A stretch of DNA of 41,486 nt, taken from the NCBI GenBank assembly GCA_026400395.1, contig JAPLPD010000149.1:66736-108221 (forward strand), written 5' to 3'. How positions within the stretch are numbered: the stretch's first letter is position 1; each line of letters opens with the position of its first letter. This DNA comes from Alphaproteobacteria bacterium. GTDB lineage: Bacteria; Pseudomonadota; Alphaproteobacteria; Rhizobiales; Xanthobacteraceae. The notes beneath the pieces were generated by a model. It saw nothing but the letters and a program-made list of their open reading frames with translations. It was not told the DNA's origin and searched no databases. Both the position numbers and the translations under genes were made by a program. Of this stretch, positions 26,132 through 34,283 are shown one piece after another.

Positions 26132-26472
26132 GGCTTTTCCTATCGGCTGGGAGCGGGACCGGGCCCGCGGCGCGATCCTGTGCGAATTCCGCTTTGGTTT
26201 CCAGGCATGCGCAATGGGTTGCGGGGCAGATGGAGTGGGCAACGCCCACAAACGACACCGCCCGCGATCCTGCCCAACGAAAAACATAATTAATGCTCTC
26301 AATTAATGGCTTATGGAATTGCCCGGTTGCCCATGTATCGTCCCATTACAATAGTGGGCGACTTTGTGGTTGACCGCACCCCACGAAATTGATCGCATTC
26401 ATCGGCCCGCCAACCTCAAGAGCGCAAAGCGCCCGGGGCGGGAAGACCGAGGAAACACCGGGGACACGCGCC
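26132..26472. promoter_or_regulatory. divergent intergenic region, hyi and methyltransferase-like gene
   Basis: This 341-bp gap has no gene I can support. It contains an AT-rich island at about 26285-26320 with two copies of AATTAATG (26288-26295 and 26301-26308, 13 bp apart). A weak CCCA/TGGG inverted pair follows near 26342-26359. The island probably holds promoter or regulator sites for one or both divergent genes, which is an inference from composition. Confidence 0.4.
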
Positions 26473-27933
26473 ATGAATGCGCAAGAACTGCTGCAGGAAA
26501 TCTCCGACTACTGCCGGACCACCGGCCTGGCCGAATCCACCTTCGGCCGACGCGCCGTCAATGACGGAAAGCTGGCGAGCCGGCTACGCCACGGCGGGCG
26601 CATCACCACCGAAACCCTCGACCGCATCCGTGCCTTCATGACGAGCAACGGCAACGGTGTGGCGCGGCCCGCCGTCATATCGCGCGCTTACGATGAGCGT
26701 TCCTCGCCTGTCGCCGTAGCGCCGCGTCCGGTTTCTGCCCCCGCGCTTGCACCGGCATCGAGCGCCGGTCCCCTCTCCGGCGGCCCTCCCGGCAATGGGC
26801 CCGACCCGCAACGCAACTTCCGCTTCTTCGACAACCGGCAGAAGTACCTGCTGTTCGTCAACACCTGCTCGGAAAAATGGGTGGTCGGCAATCGCGTCTC
26901 CCTTGAACTGCATAACGTCCACCCGCGCCCGCCGGCGCTGAGCATCTTCGACGCCGGCGTTGGTGACGGCACCGTGCTGGGCCGCGTCATGCGCTCGATG
27001 CACGACCGCTTTCCGCACACGCCGTTCTACGTCGTCGGTAAGGAAATCAGCCTCGAAGACGTGCGGCTCACGATGCAGAAGATGTCGGACCGATTCATGG
27101 AGCATCCGGCAACCGTTCTGGTGCTGACCAACCTCGCCTATGCCGACGCGCCGTGGCTCGCGGTGAAATCCCTATCGGCGGCATCCAGCATGGTCTGGCA
27201 TGAGGTCGCGCTGACCGGCGACACGTCGCATTCGTTCGAGGAACAGATCACGGACCTGGTGCCGTTCCTCGATCAGAACTGGAAGGCTGGCGTCAGCCCG
27301 AAGACAGGCAATCCGGTCTACGAACGCCCCGTGGTGCTGGTCGTCTATCGCGAGGACCATAAGTTCCTGCTCGACCCGATCATCCCGCGGCCGGGCGGCA
27401 CGCGCGCCTACTACGATCTGGTGATCGCGTCTCAGCCGTATCGCGCCCGCGCCTCGCTCGACTTCAAGGCCAAGCGGGTCATCGCGCCGCTCGCCCGCGC
27501 GCTCGGCCCGGGGGGACGACTGATCGCCATCCATTCGCATGGCAACGATCCCGGCCACGAGATCGTGCAAAAGGTCTGGCCCGGCGAAAATCCGTTCATT
27601 CACGATCGCCACCAGATCATGAAGGCGGTGAAGCACGAACTCGGCACCGCCGGGCGCGACCTCAACTTCAATGCCTATGCCGACAACCGCTCGCTGTTTC
27701 GCTACGACATGCACACGCTGCCGAGCGAGATCACGCAGGAGTCGTCCATCGGCACCTCGACGCTGTTCGCGGCCTGGAATGCTGCGATCTACGTGGCGCA
27801 GGTCGAAGACCATCGCGTCGCGGAAGCCGCCGCCGACGGGAGCTATCTCGCTGCGACCAGCGAGGTCTTGCAAAAACACGGCGCTCTTTGGTTCTTCGAC
27901 GAATCCTATGTGATCTCGCGCCGCCGCGAATGA
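26473..27933 (+). CDS. methyltransferase-like protein with an N-terminal small helical domain
   Basis: A 486-residue protein from ATG 26473; an in-frame start at 26389 is possible but lacks support. Residues 1-56 (LLQEISDYCRTTGLAESTFG, then KLASRLRHGGRITTET) look like a small helix-turn-helix-type domain. A Pro/Ala/Ser linker spans about 65-110. The C-terminal part is a Rossmann-type domain with a SAM-binding-like motif IFDAGVGDGTVL (158-169), an acidic end of strand 2 (VVGKEIS, Glu191) and a late strand GGRLIAIHSHGND. That supports a class I methyltransferase fold, but the substrate is unknown and I know no characterised member. Confidence 0.75.
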   Translation: MNAQELLQEISDYCRTTGLAESTFGRRAVNDGKLASRLRHGGRITTETLDRIRAFMTSNGNGVARPAVISRAYDERSSPVAVAPRPVSAPALAPASSAGPLSGGPPGNGPDPQRNFRFFDNRQKYLLFVNTCSEKWVVGNRVSLELHNVHPRPPALSIFDAGVGDGTVLGRVMRSMHDRFPHTPFYVVGKEISLEDVRLTMQKMSDRFMEHPATVLVLTNLAYADAPWLAVKSLSAASSMVWHEVALTGDTSHSFEEQITDLVPFLDQNWKAGVSPKTGNPVYERPVVLVVYREDHKFLLDPIIPRPGGTRAYYDLVIASQPYRARASLDFKAKRVIAPLARALGPGGRLIAIHSHGNDPGHEIVQKVWPGENPFIHDRHQIMKAVKHELGTAGRDLNFNAYADNRSLFRYDMHTLPSEITQESSIGTSTLFAAWNAAIYVAQVEDHRVAEAAADGSYLAATSEVLQKHGALWFFDESYVISRRRE

Positions 27934-28058
27934 CGGGGCGGCCGAGACGGCACGCGTGCATCCGGCCCGCCGATCCCCGATTGCCTCCGCTCCGTCGCCG
28001 GGCCCTCATGGAATTGCTCTCCGCGCTGTGCAATGATCGCCGCCAGGGAGGAAAAAAT

Positions 28059-29006
28059 ATGACAATCGCCATCTTGCGACGTTCCGCAACCGTGCTCGCG
28101 GTGCTGGCCTTGAGCTGCGGCGCCGCTGCCGCGCAGACTTACGGCTTCGCCACGTTGCCGCCCGGCACGCTCAATCACACCACCGCCTCCGCGATCGCCA
28201 AGATCATGAAGGAAAAGGGCGGGATGAACATGCTGGTGCAGCCGACAGCCGGCGACCAGGTCATCAATCCGCTGGTCGGGCGCGGCGAAGTCGAAGTCGG
28301 CATCACCAACATCATGGAAGCGCAGGACGCGCTCGACGGCGCATTCAAGGACATGCGGATCATCACCGCCGCTCATGCGCTGCGCACGCCGCTGTTCGTG
28401 CGCAAGGACTCCGGCATGTTCAAAAACTCCGACCTCAAGGGCAAGCGTGTGACGCTGGGCTATTCCGCCATGCGCAACATCGACAAGACGATGCGCGCCA
28501 TGCTGGCGAGCGCCGGACTGACCGAGGCCGACGTCAAGCCTATCCTGGTGCCCAATGTGGTGCGCAGCGCCGACGAGTTCATCGCCGGCAACGCCGACAT
28601 GTTTTCCTTCGCGTTTGGCGGACCGAAGGTGAAGGAGGCAGACGCCACCGTCGGCGGCATCCGCGCGTTGGAAATCGACGAAGCCGGGATGCCCGCGGCG
28701 AAAAAGATCATGCCGTGGGGCTACCTGACCCAAGTCGCCCCGGGTCCGATCTTTACCGGCGTCGAGAAGCCGATGAAGGTCTACAGCTTCGACAACGTCA
28801 TTATCGCTTCCGCCAAGCTGTCGGACGACATCGTCTACAAGCTTCTCGATCTGATGGAGAAGAACAAAGACGAGCTGATCGCGGTGCAACCCGTGCTGCG
28901 CGAATGGAGCCCGGCGTTCGGCTACAAGCAGTACGGCGTGCCGTACCATCCGGCCGCGATAAAGTTCTTCAAGGAGCGCAATCTCACCCCGCAACCGCTC
29001 GGCTGA
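28059..29006 (+). CDS. TAXI-family TRAP transporter solute-binding protein, copy 1
   Basis: Periplasmic receptor of a TRAP uptake system, 315 residues from ATG 28059 with an AGGGAGGAA site just upstream. The signal peptide ends at GAAAA (about residue 24). The mature protein begins QTYGFATLPPGTLNHTTAS, the TAXI N-terminal pattern. It continues with a GKRVTLGYSA segment and a DMFSFAFGGPKVKEADATVGG region. It is closely related to the next gene, so the pair arose by tandem duplication. The ligand is unknown. Confidence 0.92.
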   Translation: MTIAILRRSATVLAVLALSCGAAAAQTYGFATLPPGTLNHTTASAIAKIMKEKGGMNMLVQPTAGDQVINPLVGRGEVEVGITNIMEAQDALDGAFKDMRIITAAHALRTPLFVRKDSGMFKNSDLKGKRVTLGYSAMRNIDKTMRAMLASAGLTEADVKPILVPNVVRSADEFIAGNADMFSFAFGGPKVKEADATVGGIRALEIDEAGMPAAKKIMPWGYLTQVAPGPIFTGVEKPMKVYSFDNVIIASAKLSDDIVYKLLDLMEKNKDELIAVQPVLREWSPAFGYKQYGVPYHPAAIKFFKERNLTPQPLG

Positions 29007-29045
29007 TCTCGATTCAAATCACAACACTTTCAGGGAGGGCATGAC

Positions 29046-30017
29046 ATGACGACCGGAACTATCGCCAAGCGACTTCGGCTGGGAATGATCGGCGCGGGGC
29101 TGGCCACTGCTCTGTCGATAGTATGTGCCCAGACCGTCTCGGCGCAGACATATGGTCTCGCCACCATGCAGCCCGGCACTCTGGCGAACACCGTCGCCTC
29201 GGCCATCGCCAAGACGCTGAAGGAAAAAGGCGGTCTCAACACTCTCGTACAGGCGACGGCCGGCGAGTCGGTGCTGATCCCGATGGTGGCACGCGGCGAA
29301 ATCGACCTCGGCATGGCCAACATGCTGGAGGTGGTGGAGGGCATCGAAACCGGCAAGCTGCAGAACGATCTGCGGATCATCGGCTCAATCTACGTTTTGC
29401 GCATGGGCTTTTTCACCCGCAAGGACAGCGGTATCGTCAACATGGCCGACGTCAAGGGCAAGCGCATACCGGCCGGCTATTCAGCGATGCGCACGCTCGA
29501 CAGAAACACACTGGCGATGCTTGCCACCGCCGACCTGACGCTCGGCGACGTGAAGCCGGTGATGGTGCCGAACGTGCTGCGCGGCGGCGACGACTTCATG
29601 GCCGGCGCCAACGACATGTTCCTGTTCTCGTTCGGGGGTCCGAAGGTGCGCGAGGCCGACGCCACCGTGGGCGGCGTACGCGCGATCAGGATCGGCGGCA
29701 ACCTCGAAGCCAGCCGCAAGATCTTCCCCTACGGCTATTTCAGCGAGGTCAAGCCGATCCCCGCCTATGTCGGCGTCAGCGAACCGATGCAGGTCTACTC
29801 GATGGACTACATCCTGTTCACAAACTCCAAGATGAAGGACGAGACGGTCGCCAAGATCATGGACACCATGGCCAACAACAAGTCCGACATGGTGGCGACC
29901 GCGCCGGCGTTGAACGACTTCTCGATCGACACGATGCATCGCAAGCACAACATGACCTATCATCCCGGCGCGCTGAAATATTTCCAGGACAAGAAGATCG
30001 AAGCCAAGGCGTACTAG
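29046..30017 (+). CDS. TAXI-family TRAP transporter solute-binding protein, copy 2
   Basis: Second TAXI receptor, 323 residues from ATG 29046, with a CAGGGAGGG site upstream. The signal peptide ends near TVSAQ (about residue 34). The mature part aligns along its full length with copy 1: QTYGLATMQPGTLANTVAS, GKRIPAGYSAMRTLD and FGGPKVREADATVGGVRA. Ligand-pocket positions differ, for example TNIMEAQDAL in copy 1 against ANMLEVVEGI here, so the two may bind different ligands. It lies 39 bp after copy 1 and 58 bp before the permease gene. Confidence 0.92.
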   Translation: MTTGTIAKRLRLGMIGAGLATALSIVCAQTVSAQTYGLATMQPGTLANTVASAIAKTLKEKGGLNTLVQATAGESVLIPMVARGEIDLGMANMLEVVEGIETGKLQNDLRIIGSIYVLRMGFFTRKDSGIVNMADVKGKRIPAGYSAMRTLDRNTLAMLATADLTLGDVKPVMVPNVLRGGDDFMAGANDMFLFSFGGPKVREADATVGGVRAIRIGGNLEASRKIFPYGYFSEVKPIPAYVGVSEPMQVYSMDYILFTNSKMKDETVAKIMDTMANNKSDMVATAPALNDFSIDTMHRKHNMTYHPGALKYFQDKKIEAKAY

Positions 30018-30075
30018 GCCGCGCCAGACAAAAAACACGGCCTTCGGTGATCCTCAACAGCAAGATGGCGCACGA

Positions 30076-32223
30076 GTGAACGATAGTCCCAAGGCTCCCG
30101 ACGCGGCGCAGCATATCTCCGCCGCGTCAGAGGAACGTTTCATCGCCAGCACGGCAGAATTCGCCTCCGAATCGTCGAAAGCGACCGTGTTCGCGGCCAA
30201 CGTCATCCAGGCATTGCTGGTGGGCTGCGTCGTACTCTGGGTGCTCGACGTTCCCCGCCAGCTGCTCAATGTGTCGTTCTACACCGAGCAGCTTCTGGCG
30301 GTGACGCTTGGGCTGACGCTGGCGCTCGCCTTCATCGCCGAAACGCCGCGACAGCCGAGCACGATCGACAAGGGCGGCCTCTGTGCCGCCGTGGCGATCG
30401 TCATCTATCTCGTCTATCGCTATTTCGCACGCGGCGACATCTCCTGGCCGGTGGTCGGCGCGCTCGCCGTCACGCTGGCCTGGACTCTGACCGCCAGCCG
30501 CCCCGCCTATGCGCGCTGGTTTGACTGGCTCTGCGCCATCGTCTCGCTGCTGCTGGCCGGCTACATCACTGTCCGCTACGAAGCGCTGACCTACGAGCTC
30601 GCGATGCTGCCGGTCGAGGGCGTCATCGGCAGCGCGATCCTGACGTTCCTGGTGCTGGACGCCAGCCGGCGCATCTCGGGATGGGGTTTCGTCGCAATCA
30701 TCCTGGCCATCGCCGCCTACGTCTATGTCAGCCCCTTCCTGGGTGGCGATTTCCAGACCCGTTGGGTCTCGCCGGAACGCATGGTCGCCTACGTCGGCCT
30801 CGACGTGAACGGCATGATCGGCTCGATCCTGCAGGTCGCGGTTCTTGTGGTCATTCCCTACACCATCCTCGGCCAGGTGCTGGCGCGCACCGGCGGCGCG
30901 GACTTTTTCTCCGACCTCGCCATGTCGGCAATGTGGAGGTTTCGCGGCGGCGCCGCCAAGATCGCGGTGGTCGGCTCGGCGCTGTTCGGCATGATCTCGG
31001 GCAGCGCGGTGTCGAACGTCCTGGCGGTCGGCATCGTCACCATCCCGGCGATGATCAAGTCGGGCTTCACACCCTACCGTTCGGCGGCGATCGAGTCGGT
31101 TGGCTCGACCGGCGGCCAGCTAATGCCGCCGGTGATGGGCGCCGCGGCCTTTATCATGGCGGAGTTCCTGCAAGTGTCGTACGGCGCGGTGTGCATCGCC
31201 GCCGCGATCCCCGCAGTGCTCTACTACGCGTGCCTGTTCATTCACGTCGATCTGGAGGCGGCAAAGAACAACATCGGCGGCGTCGAAGACGAGAGCATGC
31301 TGTCGCTCGGCCAAGTGCTCAAGTCCGGCTGGCATTTCCTGGTGCCAATTCTGTTCCTCGTCGTCGCACTGATGTATCCCGAGGTGCTTCGGCTGACGCC
31401 GGAAAAGGCCGCCATCGCCTCGACCGCCATCCTGATCGTATTCGCGCTGATCTTTGGCTATCGAGGCAACCGTATCTCGCTGAAGCAGATCGCGGTTGCC
31501 GTCATCGATTCCGGGCGCGTATCGCTCGATATCATCCTGATCGGAGCCGCCGCCGGAATCATGGTTGGGATCATGAGCATCTCCGGCCTCGCCTTTGGCA
31601 TGACCATGCAGCTGCTGGCGCTATCCGGCAACAATGTGTGGCTGCTGCTGCTGCTGATCGCGGTTCTGGCGTTCGTGCTCGGCATCGGACTGCCGACGGT
31701 GAGCGTCTACATCCTGACGGCAACGCTGCTCGCGCCGGCACTGGTCAAGCTCGGCGTCACGCCGATGGCCGCGCATATGTTCGTGATGTACAACGGCATG
31801 CTTTCGATGATTACGCCGCCGGTGGCCTTCGCTGCCTATGCGGCGGCCAACATCGCCAAGACTGACGGCTGGACCACCGGCTGGGTCGCCTGCATGGTCG
31901 GCTGGAGTACGTTCATCCTGCCGTTCCTCTTCGTGCTGACGCCGAGCCTTTTGATGGACGGGCCGACCCATCTGATCGTCTGGAATTTCGCGCGCATCCT
32001 TTTCGCGCTATATGTCGGCACCGCCGCTATCGTCGGCTTCTCACTGACTCCGCTATCGACCCCCGCGCGCGTGCTTTATGGCCTGCTCGCACTGCCAATA
32101 GCGCTGCCTCCGGAGAGCGTCACCGGCGGCTACACGATCAACTTCATCGGCATCGCCGCGGGCATCGCATTGCTGGTGGTCGATCATCTGCGTCGGTGCC
32201 GTGCGGCAGCCGCCGCGGCCTGA
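30076..32223 (+). CDS. TRAP transporter fused permease (DctQM type)
   Basis: A 715-residue inner-membrane protein in which the small (DctQ-like) and large (DctM-like) subunits are joined, as is usual for TAXI systems. It starts at GTG 30076. The N-terminal third has about four to six helices. The large part contains family motifs such as GSALFGMISGSAVSNVLAVG, ESVGSTGGQLMPPVMGAAAF, and the second inverted repeat LGIGLPTVSVYILTATLLAP and NGMLSMITPPVAFAAYAAANI, each as shorter adjoining motifs. It probably drives Na+- or H+-coupled uptake of the ligand brought by the two receptors upstream. Confidence 0.94.
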   Translation: MNDSPKAPDAAQHISAASEERFIASTAEFASESSKATVFAANVIQALLVGCVVLWVLDVPRQLLNVSFYTEQLLAVTLGLTLALAFIAETPRQPSTIDKGGLCAAVAIVIYLVYRYFARGDISWPVVGALAVTLAWTLTASRPAYARWFDWLCAIVSLLLAGYITVRYEALTYELAMLPVEGVIGSAILTFLVLDASRRISGWGFVAIILAIAAYVYVSPFLGGDFQTRWVSPERMVAYVGLDVNGMIGSILQVAVLVVIPYTILGQVLARTGGADFFSDLAMSAMWRFRGGAAKIAVVGSALFGMISGSAVSNVLAVGIVTIPAMIKSGFTPYRSAAIESVGSTGGQLMPPVMGAAAFIMAEFLQVSYGAVCIAAAIPAVLYYACLFIHVDLEAAKNNIGGVEDESMLSLGQVLKSGWHFLVPILFLVVALMYPEVLRLTPEKAAIASTAILIVFALIFGYRGNRISLKQIAVAVIDSGRVSLDIILIGAAAGIMVGIMSISGLAFGMTMQLLALSGNNVWLLLLLIAVLAFVLGIGLPTVSVYILTATLLAPALVKLGVTPMAAHMFVMYNGMLSMITPPVAFAAYAAANIAKTDGWTTGWVACMVGWSTFILPFLFVLTPSLLMDGPTHLIVWNFARILFALYVGTAAIVGFSLTPLSTPARVLYGLLALPIALPPESVTGGYTINFIGIAAGIALLVVDHLRRCRAAAAAA

Positions 32224-32234
32224 ACCCCGGCCGA

Positions 32235-32990
32235 TCAGGCGAGCGGCGGTCTCGGCGCGCCACTCGCCAGCAATTCATCGGCGATGACGGTATTCAAAAC
32301 CTCTTCAAGGCGCCGCAGCACCCGCGCGGCCAGGATGCCGTCGTAGATGCGATGGTCCCAGTGATACAGCAACTCCATCGTATGGTCCGGCCGCACCAGC
32401 CCGTAACTGATCAGGCTCGGCCCCTGCACACGCGCGACCACCGTTTCCGTACCGAGCGACGCAATCGACGTGATCGAGAAGGTGCCGAAATTGTTCGCCC
32501 GCTGCCTGCCGACATTCATCCCGATCGCCCAGATCATCCGGCGCAGCGGCAACGGCAGCCGGGTAATGCGCAAGGCCCTGTCGATCGATGGCACCTTGTC
32601 GAGGGGCGCGGTCTTGCCGTGCCGGATGCATGCCTCGACGATGTCCAGCGAGGCTTCATCGGCGGCCGATACCTTCAGGAACAACGGCGCATCCTTGTCG
32701 ATGTCGTCGCGAACCATGGCGACCATCGCGACGCTCTTTGGCACTTCGTAAAAATGCGGCCACGGCCACTTGAGGTAATAGGTGCGCAGCCACGGCTCGT
32801 CGCGCGCAACGATACTGAACGCCTTGATGAGAATCGTGCTCCAGCCGGGACGTACGGCCCGCGAAGCCCGCGCCGTCGCCAGCCGCTCAAGCCTCATCGT
32901 TCGCCTGACCACGACCAGCGGCTCAGCCGCGCGCATCAGGTCTATGATCAGCCTTCGCGTTAACGAAACCGGTTTGGAATTTCCCCGCAT
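32235..32990 (-). CDS. stand-alone E2-like (2-oxoacid dehydrogenase) acyltransferase
   Basis: A 251-residue protein from ATG 32990, with an AAGGAC site. It looks like only the catalytic domain of dihydrolipoamide acyltransferases: FGTFSITSIASLG (168-180) matches the E2 pattern GTFTIS, and WDHRIYDG carries the catalytic HRxxDG (His213, Asp217, Gly218). There is no lipoyl or subunit-binding domain before it. The start (SLTRRLIIDLMRAAEP) is the core E2 helix region. It may transfer an acyl group from a CoA ester to an unknown acceptor. It lies downstream of the dioxygenase on the same strand and could be co-transcribed with it. Confidence 0.78.
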   Translation of the reverse strand: MRGNSKPVSLTRRLIIDLMRAAEPLVVVRRTMRLERLATARASRAVRPGWSTILIKAFSIVARDEPWLRTYYLKWPWPHFYEVPKSVAMVAMVRDDIDKDAPLFLKVSAADEASLDIVEACIRHGKTAPLDKVPSIDRALRITRLPLPLRRMIWAIGMNVGRQRANNFGTFSITSIASLGTETVVARVQGPSLISYGLVRPDHTMELLYHWDHRIYDGILAARVLRRLEEVLNTVIADELLASGAPRPPLA

Positions 32991-33086
32991 GCGTCCTTGA
33001 TCCGACGGCCGGCCGCCGTGCTGTCGCAAACGATCAGCACGAAACGGCCAGCCAAGGCAAGACGTGACGCGAAAGCCTGGGAATGA

Positions 33087-34139
33087 CTAGGCCTTCTCGC
33101 GCCAGATGCCGAGCGCTTCCTGCGCCGGCTTGTCGGAGATCGAGAACAACACCGACTCGTCCTTCATGGTGTGCTCGTAGGGATGCCATGACGGAACCAC
33201 GAACACGTCGTTTGGGCCCCACTCCAGCACCTTGTCGCCGACCTTGGTGCTGCCGTGCCCCTCAACACAGACGAAGATCGTGCCATCGGTCGACTGGTAG
33301 TCCTTGCCCTTGAAGCCCTTGGGGAACAGCGCGAGGTAGGCGCCCATGGTGGCCATGACGTGGCCGCCAGTGACCGGATTGGAGTAGCGCACGCGCGCGC
33401 CATGCCGGGGGTCGATGTCGCCGGCTTTCATCAGCCGCTGAATGATCGGCTTGGTCCGGGCGTAAGTGTAGTTGATGACGGGACTGCGCTTGATGAAGGT
33501 ATCCATCGTGCCGTCCGGCAATACGCCCGACCCGTAACGATCCAGCGAGTCGCCATCCATGCGCGCGGTGTTCTGCGCCTTCTCGTCGAAGTGCTCCATG
33601 AACGAGGTCTCGAAGTGATTGACCGTCGGCATGTCGAGCACGTCGAGCCACATCACCGGCTGCTTGCCGGGATTGCCATGATCGTGCGGCGCCCAGTTCG
33701 GCGTCAGGATGAAGTCGCCGCGTGCCATGTTGGCCTTCTCGCCTTCGACCGCCGTGTAGGCCCCTTCGCCATCGAGCACGAAGCGGATCGCCGACGAAAC
33801 GTGCTTGTGCGCCTCGGCGGTCTCGCCCGGCATTATGAGCTGCACGCCCGCGAATAGGCTGTTGGTGATGCGGGACTGGCCGCGCAGCGCCGGGTTCTCC
33901 AGCACCAGCACGCGGCGCTCCGCCTCCTCGGCGGAGATCACGTCACCCGCCTCCAGCATCAGCCCCTTGATGTCGTCGAACCGCCAGACGTTCGCCGCAC
34001 ATTTGGACTTCGGCTCCTTGGTGACGACGTTGCGGAGCACCTCCCAGAGCGGCGCCATGTCCTTCTTGCTAATCTTGTCGTAGTAGGCTTGACGGTTGCC
34101 TTGGATGTTGTGTTTCGGGTCGATGGCAGCGACGGACAT
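33087..34139 (-). CDS. gentisate 1,2-dioxygenase-family cupin
   Basis: A 350-residue bicupin ring-cleaving dioxygenase, the usual length. Fe(II) ligands are expected at His111 and His113 in the first cupin (EAHKHVSSAIRFVLDGEGAY) plus His152 or His154 in WAPHDHGN. The second cupin (EGHGSTKVGDKVLEWGPNDV and PSWHPYEH) is also well formed. Relatives split gentisate, 1-hydroxy-2-naphthoate or salicylates, so the substrate is probably a hydroxylated benzoate but cannot be fixed. No maleylpyruvate isomerase or fumarylpyruvate hydrolase gene is in the window. A GAGGAG site precedes ATG 34139, and a palindrome lies at 34190-34207. Confidence 0.9.
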   Translation of the reverse strand: MSVAAIDPKHNIQGNRQAYYDKISKKDMAPLWEVLRNVVTKEPKSKCAANVWRFDDIKGLMLEAGDVISAEEAERRVLVLENPALRGQSRITNSLFAGVQLIMPGETAEAHKHVSSAIRFVLDGEGAYTAVEGEKANMARGDFILTPNWAPHDHGNPGKQPVMWLDVLDMPTVNHFETSFMEHFDEKAQNTARMDGDSLDRYGSGVLPDGTMDTFIKRSPVINYTYARTKPIIQRLMKAGDIDPRHGARVRYSNPVTGGHVMATMGAYLALFPKGFKGKDYQSTDGTIFVCVEGHGSTKVGDKVLEWGPNDVFVVPSWHPYEHTMKDESVLFSISDKPAQEALGIWREKA

Positions 34140-34189
34140 AGGATTCTCCTCGAAGTTCCCGGCCCTGAAAGGGCAAATGCGGCTTGGTT

Positions 34190-34207
34190 ATCCTTTACAT
34201 AGAGGAT
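34190..34207. promoter_or_regulatory. 18-bp near-palindrome, candidate operator of the dioxygenase gene
   Basis: ATCCTTTACATAGAGGAT has outer arms ATCCT / AGGAT that pair perfectly, and inner TA / TA also pair, giving 7 of 9 complementary positions. It lies 51-68 bp upstream of the dioxygenase start, where a repressor or activator site is expected. The regulator is unknown; none is encoded in the window. Confidence 0.4.
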
Positions 34208-34283
34208 TTCGGACAAATTGGTAGTCACACCGTAGCCACAGGCGGTATTCGCCCCATGCGGGACTGGCGGTTTTTGCTGGAAT

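Noticed and set aside
27950-27959. GCACGCGTGC palindrome upstream of the TAXI genes as an operator
   Set aside because: It is a 10-bp GC-rich dyad of a kind expected by chance in such DNA, with no further symmetry around it.
30003-30036. GGCCG/CGGCC inverted repeat after TAXI copy 2 as a terminator
   Set aside because: The short stem, large loop and lack of a T tract do not fit, and the permease follows closely in what looks like one operon.
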